Assembly: GCA_030609345.1 (NCBI GenBank)
Contig: JAUWCK010000089.1
Coordinates: forward strand, 1-5,492
From: Methanosarcinales archaeon
GTDB lineage: Archaea; Halobacteriota; Methanosarcinia; Methanosarcinales; Methanogasteraceae
Reading direction: 5' to 3'
DNA: 5,492 nt
Shown: one piece after another, positions 1 through 5,105 of the stretch
Layout: the number at the start of each line of letters is the position of its first letter
How positions within the stretch are numbered: the stretch's first letter is position 1
Position numbers and translations under genes: made by a program
Notes under the pieces: generated by a model
The model's database searches: none
The model's input: the letters and a program-made list of their open reading frames with translations, nothing else
What the model was told of the DNA's origin: nothing

Positions 1-402
1 GTCGAATGTGTCAAGAAGGATTTAAGGATCGTGGAGGTTCCGATTACATATCTGCCAAGGCGCGTGGGCGCACCAACGAAACTAAACCCCTTAAAGGACG
101 GAGCAAGGATCGGAATGACCATATACAAACTTGCGAAACTGTACAATCCGATGTTCTACTTCGGAGTGTTCGGAGCGATCTTTATGCTTTTCGGTGTCGG
201 AATCGGCATCTATGTGGTGAATGAATGGCTACATAGTATCACGCACGTCCCGCTCACGATTCTTTCGACACTCCTCATCACCATCGGAATCCAACTATTC
301 ATCTTTGGCTTGATCGCAAACCTAATTGTGGCACTGCACCGGGAGACTCTGCGGGAGATCAGGCGCAAAATGCGCGATGTGCCGGAACAGGAAAAGGATT
401 GA
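1..402 (+). CDS. GT2 family polyprenyl-phosphate glycosyltransferase, C-terminal part (5' end outside window)
   Basis: The frame is open to the left edge and ends at TGA 400-402, so only the last 133 residues are seen. They begin just before EVPITYLPRR and continue to KLNPLKDG, which matches the end of the catalytic domain of dolichol-phosphate mannose/glucose synthase-like GT2 enzymes (usually EVPI.Y..R.G.SKL.PL.DG). Two hydrophobic helices follow at about residues 51-73 and 83-111, then a basic cytosolic tail (HRETLREIRRKMRD). Known members move a sugar from a nucleotide donor to a polyprenyl phosphate at the cytoplasmic membrane, feeding archaeal N-glycosylation or cell-surface glycan synthesis. 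The GTG at 31 is an internal valine codon, not a start. The donor-binding and DxD parts lie outside the window, so sugar specificity cannot be judged. The gene converges on cbiF, with 24 bases between the stop codons. Confidence 0.85.
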   Translation, partial: VECVKKDLRIVEVPITYLPRRVGAPTKLNPLKDGARIGMTIYKLAKLYNPMFYFGVFGAIFMLFGVGIGIYVVNEWLHSITHVPLTILSTLLITIGIQLFIFGLIANLIVALHRETLREIRRKMRDVPEQEKD

Positions 403-430
403 CCGGATGGGATGATCACGAGGGTTTTAG
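385..430. terminator. Possible bidirectional T-tract terminator between convergent genes
   Basis: The two convergent stop codons are 24 bases apart. Just past the glycosyltransferase stop the plus strand carries TTTT (425-428) followed by TTT. On the minus strand, past the cbiF stop, there is a TTTT at 395-392 inside the end of the opposing gene. Archaeal RNA polymerase can terminate at short U-rich tracts without a hairpin. The tracts are short and no stem is evident, so this rests mainly on gene arrangement. Confidence 0.25.
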
Positions 431-1110
431 GGCTTTATAAGGATCGCTGCACTCCTCTTAACCTCGATCTCCTCGACTTTATCGGCAATATCGGCAACCG
501 TGCCTGTGACGATCTCTTCGTCATCCCATGAGGCATGATACACCACAGAAACTTCGGTATCCGGAGGATAGCCAACAATGTCCATGATCTCCCTGACGCA
601 TCGTGATCCGATGAAGATTGCCATTGTAGCGGCAGTGGCAGCGCCGTATCCGGACAGTTCCTCGATCGATCCGGATTCAAATCGGTAATCATCCCGCCAC
701 GGCTCTCCGGCAGGACGTATGACGATCAACGCCTGATCCTTTGTAAGTTCAGTCTCAAGCGATGCAGCGACCGCGGAGAGCGACGAAACGCCAGGGACGA
801 TCTCTCCTCGAATCCCTCGTTCTGCGAGCGCACGCAGATACACGGACATCCCCTCAAAGAGCGAGGGGTCCCCGCTGTGCAGTTTCACAACCGTCCTTCC
901 TCTGCTGACTTCCTCGACGATGCACGCTATAACTTCCTCAAAACTCAGATCCCAGCTGTTTATCTTCGTTCCATCCGAGAACTCAAGTATCTCCGGATTG
1001 ATTGAGGAACCTGGGTATATAACCGTGTCCGCGTCTTCGATCAATCGCTTTCCCCTGACTGTGATCAATCCGGCATCGCCGGGACCTGCGCCGATGAAAG
1101 ATACGCCCAT
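427..1110 (-). CDS. cbiF: Cobalt-precorrin-4 C11-methyltransferase
   Basis: CbiF transfers a methyl group from S-adenosylmethionine to C11 of cobalt-precorrin-4 in the anaerobic, early-cobalt route to cobalamin; it is cytosolic. The 227-residue protein shows the tetrapyrrole methylase pattern in order: N-terminal GAGPGD (7-12), HSGDPSLF (78-85), EIVPGVSS (103-110), ELT (121-123) and the C-terminal YHASWDDE (191-198) with IVTGTV after it. YHASWPDE-like and ELT segments favour the C11 enzyme over other family members. The open frame extends 53 codons upstream inside the preceding gene, but ATG 1110 is chosen because family proteins begin right at this hydrophobic strand and GxGPGD loop. It starts 10 bases after the radical SAM stop with only a weak AGAG-like ribosome site, so it is probably cotranscribed and perhaps translationally coupled. 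It is somewhat shorter than the usual 250 or so residues, with a compressed segment after ELT. Confidence 0.9.
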   Translation of the reverse strand: MGVSFIGAGPGDAGLITVRGKRLIEDADTVIYPGSSINPEILEFSDGTKINSWDLSFEEVIACIVEEVSRGRTVVKLHSGDPSLFEGMSVYLRALAERGIRGEIVPGVSSLSAVAASLETELTKDQALIVIRPAGEPWRDDYRFESGSIEELSGYGAATAATMAIFIGSRCVREIMDIVGYPPDTEVSVVYHASWDDEEIVTGTVADIADKVEEIEVKRSAAILIKP

Positions 1111-1120
1111 ACATTTATCT

Positions 1121-2311
1121 CTAAAATAACTCGTATTCCAGCCGTTTCTTGTCAGGATCGTAGATGCAGGTCGGATCTCCGCCATAGAAATCGTCTCCGT
1201 AGAAATACGCCTTCTGGCGGCAGCCTCCGCAGACATCCAGATACTCGCACCGTCCGCACGTGCCTGCAAGCGTCATCCTCCGCTCCCTGATCTCAAGCAG
1301 TTGTTTTCCTGGGTGTTCGTTCCAGATCTCATTGAACGAACGCTCTCTGACATTACCAACCGTCATCTGCGGTGTGAAATGGCACGGATTCACATTTCCG
1401 AGATAATCCACATTCGCAACCTTGTTTCCGATCGAACAGCCGCCTGAAATCGTCAAAAGTTCCCTGACCTTATCGAACCGCTCAGGATCCTCCCGTTTCA
1501 GGCGTTCAAGGATGTAAACCCCATCCATCGGCGAATCCGTCGTCAATATCTCGATCTCCTTGTCCCGAAGTTCGATTGCACTGTCATAGAGATACTTGAG
1601 CACCTGCGTCCGCTGCTCCTTCGTGACGTCCAACTCCATGATCCCTTTTCCGCGCCCGGTCGGCACGAGGTGGTAGAGGCAGAACCTTGGTATCTCTTTC
1701 TCGACGCAGAGATCGAGCAGTTTCGGAACTTCCTGCCAGTTTTCCTTGTGTATAGTAATACGGAGCCCCGTTTTCAGTCCTGCTTCCTGCGCGTTCGCTA
1801 TCCCTTCCATCGCGCGGTCAAAAGCCCCTTTTACGCCGCGGAACGAATCGTGCATCTCTGCATTGGCTGCATCCACGCTAACCCCGACATACCTGATATC
1901 TGCCTCTGCCAGCAGCGCAGCCACCTCCGGAGTGATCAGCGTTCCGTTTGTGGATACCACCATGCGAACACCCTTCTCTTTCGCATGGAAGGCAAAGGGA
2001 AAGAAATTTTCACTGATGAGCGGCTCTCCGCCGGTTGCGATGAGCATCGGTGTGCCAAACGAAGCCATCTCATCGATGAAGCGTATCCCTTCTTCGAGCG
2101 TCCATTCATCGGGATGTTTCGACCTTGCATCCATATAGCAGTGTTTGCACGAGAGATTACACTCACGCGTGATGTTCCACATGATGATAGGCTTGACATC
2201 GGAAGAGAACCTGATCAAGTCGTCCGGTGCCTCTGCACATGCAAGCTCCCTCGCACGCATCGCCTCCCAGACTGTAGCGCGGTCTGCAAGTACCTTTGAG
2301 AAGATGATCAT
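1121..2311 (-). CDS. Radical SAM/SPASM protein, AhbC/NirJ-like (possible tetrapyrrole side-chain modification)
   Basis: This 396-residue protein has the radical SAM cluster motif CNLSCKHC (Cys51, 55, 58), GGEP at 94-97, STNGTLI at 120-126 and YVGVSVDA at 141-148. The C-terminal part has all seven SPASM cysteines: Cys292, then 12 residues to Gly305, Cys310, then Cys352, 355, 361, 364 and 382. This fits the CX9-15GX4C...CX2CX5CX3C...C pattern except that the last spacing is CX2C, and predicts two auxiliary 4Fe-4S clusters. The N-terminal lead-in (RFSSDVKPIIMWNITRECNL), FRGVKGAFDRAMEGI, and YHLVPTGRG resemble AhbC and NirJ, which remove or change acetate and propionate side chains of siroheme-derived tetrapyrroles. 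Cotranscription with cbiF supports tetrapyrrole chemistry, but a peptide-maturing SPASM enzyme cannot be excluded. No small precursor-peptide gene is seen beside it. ATG 2311 fits the promoter spacing; no Shine-Dalgarno site is visible. Confidence 0.8.
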   Translation of the reverse strand: MIIFSKVLADRATVWEAMRARELACAEAPDDLIRFSSDVKPIIMWNITRECNLSCKHCYMDARSKHPDEWTLEEGIRFIDEMASFGTPMLIATGGEPLISENFFPFAFHAKEKGVRMVVSTNGTLITPEVAALLAEADIRYVGVSVDAANAEMHDSFRGVKGAFDRAMEGIANAQEAGLKTGLRITIHKENWQEVPKLLDLCVEKEIPRFCLYHLVPTGRGKGIMELDVTKEQRTQVLKYLYDSAIELRDKEIEILTTDSPMDGVYILERLKREDPERFDKVRELLTISGGCSIGNKVANVDYLGNVNPCHFTPQMTVGNVRERSFNEIWNEHPGKQLLEIRERRMTLAGTCGRCEYLDVCGGCRQKAYFYGDDFYGGDPTCIYDPDKKRLEYELF

Positions 2312-2335
2312 GCCGTTGACTCTGGACGCTTCTGT

Positions 2336-2355
2336 GATAAACGTTATGATGGACG
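2336..2355 (-). promoter_or_regulatory. Predicted promoter of the radical SAM-cbiF operon
   Basis: On the minus strand CGTCCATCATAAC (2355-2343) is followed after one base by the TATA-like box TTTATC (2341-2336). The box is centred 27.5 bases upstream of the A of ATG 2311, which places the predicted transcription start at or next to the start codon and predicts a leaderless mRNA. The upstream 13-mer lies where the archaeal BRE would be, and recurs at the same position before the lamin-tail gene. The box itself is not a perfect TTTATA. Confidence 0.5.
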
Positions 2356-2364
2356 TTATGATGG
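2341..2364. repeat. Perfect 12-bp tandem duplication next to the TATA box
   Basis: ACGTTATGATGG occurs twice in direct succession (2341-2352 and 2353-2364). The pair overlaps the first base of the predicted TATA box and covers the BRE position of the radical SAM promoter. It could be a two-site operator or a simple local duplication of the shared promoter motif. It lies in a 109-base non-coding gap (2312-2420) that otherwise shows nothing recognisable. Confidence 0.6.
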
Positions 2365-2420
2365 TGGGGCTGTGGCGGATAATGGTGCGGAGGAATGCTT
2401 AACTATGGCAATCCCTCGGT

Positions 2421-3152
2421 TCAGTCCCCGAGAAGCCCTCCAAGTCCGCTCGATGTCGAACCGGATGTTCTGCCTGCTGGCAGGAATGCCCGCAGCGCGG
2501 ATGCGAGATTTGCTATCGTCATCGACTGGAGGATGATGTGACCCGGACCGGTCAGCGTTGTCAAGAATATCCCCTCGCCCCCGAAGAGCGACGTCTTAAT
2601 CCCGCCAGCACTCGTGATGTCGTACCCAACAGTGGCATCGAATCCCACGACCGAGCCTGTATCGACCTTCACAGACTCGCCTTCCGAGAGGTCCATCTCG
2701 ACGAAGTCTCCGCATGCGTGTATGAAGACGGTGCCATCGCCACTGAATTTCTCAAGAATGAAACCCTCTCCACCGAAGAATCCTGCTCCAAGCTTCTTCG
2801 TGAACGTAATATCCAGATGAACGCCGCTTTCCGCACAGAGGAACGCATCCTTCTGCGCAAGAAACTCGGTTCCGTGCAGTTCGATTGGTCTGATTCTCCC
2901 TGGCACATTTCCTGCGAATGCCACATATCCGCTGCTGCCGGCAGGTGTGAATTCGGTGAGAAAGAGAGATTCCCCACTGAGTTTCCGCTTGATTCCACTA
3001 AAGAGCCCGCCTTTCATCTTTGCCTCCATCTGCATGTTCGGGCTCATGTGATTCATCGCGCCAGCTTCGGCGTACACGATCTCGTTTCCATCCAGATGCA
3101 ACGTGACAATCTGCAGGTTATCCCCTGTGATCTCGTATCTCATGGTTACCAC
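2421..3152 (-). CDS. AIM24 / TIGR00266 family protein
   Basis: The protein (243 residues from GTG 3152, 240 from ATG 3143) has the family layout: an all-beta body with VYAEAGAMNHMS (26-37), KGGLFSGIKRKLSGESLFLTEF split over 48-68, and two related Gly-rich units, FFGGEGFILEKFSGDG (125-140) and LFGGEGIFLTTLTGPG (189-204), ending in a Gly/Ser-rich tail with GLGGLLGD. These are hallmarks of the AIM24 (DUF124, TIGR00266) family, widespread in prokaryotes and related to a yeast mitochondrial inner-membrane biogenesis protein. The biochemical role in archaea is unknown to me. No signal peptide or membrane helix is present, so a cytosolic location is likely. GTG 3152 lies exactly 27.5 bases from the centre of a TTTATA box, which would make it a leaderless start; ATG 3143 has GGTGG just ahead and is a real alternative. 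It has its own promoter and is separated by 109 bases from the next gene. Confidence 0.88.
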   Translation of the reverse strand: MVTMRYEITGDNLQIVTLHLDGNEIVYAEAGAMNHMSPNMQMEAKMKGGLFSGIKRKLSGESLFLTEFTPAGSSGYVAFAGNVPGRIRPIELHGTEFLAQKDAFLCAESGVHLDITFTKKLGAGFFGGEGFILEKFSGDGTVFIHACGDFVEMDLSEGESVKVDTGSVVGFDATVGYDITSAGGIKTSLFGGEGIFLTTLTGPGHIILQSMTIANLASALRAFLPAGRTSGSTSSGLGGLLGD

Positions 3153-3176
3153 CGATTGAATATACGGGTCAGGACG

Positions 3177-3193
3177 TATAAATGTAATCGACG
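3177..3193 (-). promoter_or_regulatory. Predicted promoter of the AIM24 family gene
   Basis: A good archaeal TATA box, TTTATA, reads on the minus strand at 3182-3177. Its centre is 27.5 bases upstream of GTG 3152 and 36.5 bases upstream of ATG 3143. Immediately upstream is CGTCGATTACA (3193-3183), a partial match to the CGTCCAYCATAAC motif of the two other promoters in the window, though with closer spacing to the box. Confidence 0.55.
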
Positions 3194-3234
3194 GAGATCG
3201 GAGATTTTCAGATGCTGCCTGATGAGGGCGAGGG

Positions 3235-3250
3235 TGAACATATACGTTCA
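3235..3250. promoter_or_regulatory. Operator-like 16-bp imperfect palindrome upstream of the AIM24 gene
   Basis: TGAACATATACGTTCA is a dyad with seven of eight base pairs symmetric. It sits about 55 bases upstream of the TATA box of the AIM24 gene, in the 150-base gap 3153-3302, and the arm sequence recurs inverted as GTTCAC at 3282-3287. Size and symmetry suit a dimeric helix-turn-helix regulator. A dyad of this size can occur by chance, so the call is tentative. Apart from this and the promoter the gap shows nothing else recognisable. Confidence 0.3.
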
Positions 3251-3292
3251 GGTTAACTGTGCGCAGCTCCTAACTCATAAGGTTCACGCCAC

Positions 3293-3310
3293 CCGGGGTG
3301 CGTCACCCGG
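3293..3310 (-). other. GC-rich hairpin over the stop codon of the lamin-tail gene
   Basis: CCGGGGTG (3293-3300) can pair with CACCCGG (3304-3310) across a three-base loop, with one bulged G. The stem covers the TGA stop at 3305-3303. No T-tract follows on the minus strand, so it is not a classic terminator; it could protect the mRNA 3' end or aid termination or processing. Confidence 0.35.
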
Positions 3311-5054
3311 ACCCCCCAAACGTGGGATTGCGCTCGATCCAGTCGCCATCGCTGTCAGTATCGAGCCCATCGATTCGCCGCTGCCATGATATCCCTTCTG
3401 TCGAATGCGTGTATTCGATGCTGCTGTCAACCTCCTCGCCATTGTGGTACAGAAGCACCTGCCCGTCGCCGTTGTCGAGTTGTACCTTTGTTGTCAGGTA
3501 ATATCCGTATGGCTCGATGGTCGTGCCTGCCGGAATATTGTAGGTAGCACCATCCTCATTTTTGAGAACCCATCCGCCGATATCGACCGGATCACCGCCG
3601 CAGTTGTACAGTTCCGTGGTCTCGTTTCCACGATCCGTCCCTATCGGATTCGGCATCAGTTCGTTGATCACAATCTTCGGAGCGGACGATGGGGTAGGCG
3701 CGGGAGTAGGGGTGGTGGTGGGCGTAGTGGTAGGTGTGGGCGAGGGCTCGGGTTCGCCCGGATCCGGATTCACGACCGTCAGCACGAAATCCTGCTCTGC
3801 AAGGTTATCGGACGGATCCCTGCATTTCACACGGACGCTGTATGCTCCGACCTGAAGCGGATCGTCCGGATCGAATGAAGCGCCCAGCCCGGATCCGCCA
3901 CAGGTGATGGTGTACCTCAATATCACGCCGTGGTAAGGACCGACTACCGATATGAAGAGTGTTGGGATGTCGATCGGTTCATTGAAAGAGACCACGATAT
4001 CATCGTTCACACCGATGAAATCGTTGACAAGTGTTATATTCGGAGGAGTCTTGTCCGGAATGGAATTCGCAACCCCGGGTGTTCCGATGCGCCCGCACTC
4101 ATATCCCAGTGATGTGTGCCAGTTATCCGGATTTGTTCCATCCACCGGTGAGATTCGCTCCATAGACTGTCCGACAGCATCGTTCTTCCCGGCAAACCAG
4201 TTCCCATCATGGTTCACGATATCGACCCTCTTCGAGATCGGCGGAAAGCCGCCAAAGAGTTGCAGAACCTCTCCGCTGTTTTTAAGGGCTATGTTTGAGA
4301 TCTGATCCGGTTCGCAGGTCGTGGCATCGTTTTCCGCGATCAGGTAATAGCCACGCGATGCTATGATCGCACCCGGTTCGATTGTGATATCGATGGTGTC
4401 GTTGACCGCTCCCACGCCCCTCGTGATCGTCCAGTTTCCGATGCAGATGGTGTGATCGAGCGTGCTATATAGCTCGATGTACTCCTTCTCATCCCACATG
4501 ACTTCGCTGATCACCACATCATAGAGCATCGGATCGTATCCCTGCGCGGGCTCTGATGTGGCATTGACCGAGGTATTGGCATTGAGGGGGGTTGCCGCTG
4601 CTGATGCCGCCTGCATGTCATCGGACATTCCCGTCTGCAGAACTGTATGATTGGAATTATCGGTTGCGACTGTGAGGTCAAGTAAGCACTCCCGGCTCAT
4701 GGGCAGCGTCCGTTTCTGATCTACCGGTGCTGCGGATTGCATCGATGGTGTTTGTATCCGGAACGAGATGTACTCCTCTGTATCAGGATGCGCGAATACA
4801 TTGAGATCGTACCACCCCGGTGCTGTGATGCCTGTAACGCCGCAGGTCTTGTCCCCGATCTTTGCGAGTAGGGTGGTCTGCACCGGCGCAGGCGCGCCCT
4901 CGATGCTAACATTCCCGTAAAAGCGGAAACAGAACGATTCAGGTTGCTGTTGCGTTTCATCTTTGGTGGCATTGACAAACATCACCAGTACGACTGCTAC
5001 AACCGCCACCAAAAATAACACAATGGCAGCTTTTTTCGTGGCAGATGCGATCAT
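3303..5054 (-). CDS. Membrane-anchored surface protein with two lamin-tail domains
   Basis: The 583-residue protein starts with a short basic stretch (KK at 7-8) and one hydrophobic segment at about 9-27, an N-terminal anchor or uncleaved signal; the rest should lie outside the cell. After a region at 40-170 of unknown fold comes a first lamin-tail domain (about 178-330: VVISEVMWDEKEYIELYS, GNWTITRG, RGYYLIA, closing in GTPGVAN). An Ig-like beta segment follows (about 335-428, opening TPPNITLVND), then a Pro/Thr linker (about 432-457), and a second lamin-tail domain (459-583: IVINELMPNP, TTELYNCGG, GGWVLKNEDG, GYYLTT, closing in NPTFGGSG). Such domains occur in many archaeal and bacterial secreted proteins, where they are thought to be adhesive or structural; no enzyme domain is visible. 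Nine N-X-S/T sequons (Asn28, 48, 135, 160, 164, 207, 218, 339, 477) suggest glycosylation, and the nine cysteines suggest disulfides. ATG 5054 fits the predicted leaderless promoter; no Shine-Dalgarno site is seen. Confidence 0.85.
   Translation of the reverse strand: MIASATKKAAIVLFLVAVVAVVLVMFVNATKDETQQQPESFCFRFYGNVSIEGAPAPVQTTLLAKIGDKTCGVTGITAPGWYDLNVFAHPDTEEYISFRIQTPSMQSAAPVDQKRTLPMSRECLLDLTVATDNSNHTVLQTGMSDDMQAASAAATPLNANTSVNATSEPAQGYDPMLYDVVISEVMWDEKEYIELYSTLDHTICIGNWTITRGVGAVNDTIDITIEPGAIIASRGYYLIAENDATTCEPDQISNIALKNSGEVLQLFGGFPPISKRVDIVNHDGNWFAGKNDAVGQSMERISPVDGTNPDNWHTSLGYECGRIGTPGVANSIPDKTPPNITLVNDFIGVNDDIVVSFNEPIDIPTLFISVVGPYHGVILRYTITCGGSGLGASFDPDDPLQVGAYSVRVKCRDPSDNLAEQDFVLTVVNPDPGEPEPSPTPTTTPTTTPTPAPTPSSAPKIVINELMPNPIGTDRGNETTELYNCGGDPVDIGGWVLKNEDGATYNIPAGTTIEPYGYYLTTKVQLDNGDGQVLLYHNGEEVDSSIEYTHSTEGISWQRRIDGLDTDSDGDWIERNPTFGGSG
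3684..3761 (-). repeat. Low-complexity Pro/Thr linker coding repeat with G-quadruplex motif on the opposite strand
   Basis: Codons for residues 432-457 are nearly all Pro, Thr, Ser or Glu, giving a stiff, extended and probably O-glycosylatable spacer between the Ig-like segment and the second lamin-tail domain. On the plus (template) strand the same stretch reads as G-runs: GGGG 3691-3694, GGG 3702-3704, GGGG 3709-3712 and GGG 3720-3722, with loops of 7, 4 and 7 bases, which meets the usual G3N1-7 quadruplex pattern. Confidence 0.65.
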
Positions 5055-5078
5055 ATCAGGATCATCGAGTGGTTGACA

Positions 5079-5098
5079 CTTATATGTTATGGTGGACG
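5079..5098 (-). promoter_or_regulatory. Predicted promoter of the lamin-tail surface protein gene
   Basis: On the minus strand CGTCCACCATAAC (5098-5086) runs into ATATAAG (5085-5079). Taking TATAAG at 5084-5079 as the box, its centre is 27.5 bases upstream of the A of ATG 5054, again predicting a leaderless mRNA. The 13-mer matches the one before the radical SAM gene at 12 of 13 positions and begins at the same distance, 44 bases, from the start codon. The element lies in the 51-base gap after mtnA, so this gene can be transcribed independently of mtnA. Confidence 0.55.
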
Positions 5099-5105
5099 CC
5101 CATCC

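Noticed and set aside
6..224. Plus-strand open frame of 72 residues
   Set aside because: It overlaps the glycosyltransferase frame, which has clear family motifs and membrane helices.
1119..1123. Pyrrolysine-type readthrough of the TAG stop of the radical SAM gene
   Set aside because: Only one sense codon (AGA) follows before TAA, so readthrough would add almost nothing, and the protein already has a complete SPASM domain.
1111..1269. N-terminal extension of cbiF to an upstream ATG
   Set aside because: The extra 53 residues overlap the SPASM region of the upstream gene in another frame and precede the normal family start MGVSFIGAGPGD.
1670..2299. Plus-strand open frame of 209 residues
   Set aside because: It lies wholly opposite the radical SAM gene, has no family features and an unnatural Cys/Arg-rich composition.
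2341..2364. Start of a CRISPR or iteron array
   Set aside because: There are only two adjacent copies, without spacers and without any cas or replication gene nearby.
2312..2420. Possible C/D box small RNA, because of TGATGG-like words in the intergenic gap
   Set aside because: No proper RTGATGA C box with a matching CTGA D box and terminal stem could be found; the words belong to the tandem promoter repeat.
2538..3389. Long plus-strand open frame of 283 residues opposite the AIM24 gene
   Set aside because: It is the antisense shadow of a clear AIM24 family gene, crosses its promoter, is rich in Arg, Cys and His and shows no recognisable domain.
3405..3878. Plus-strand open frame with Gly/Arg-rich repeats
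   Set aside because: It is the complement of the Pro/Thr linker and second lamin-tail domain; the repeats come from the linker codons.
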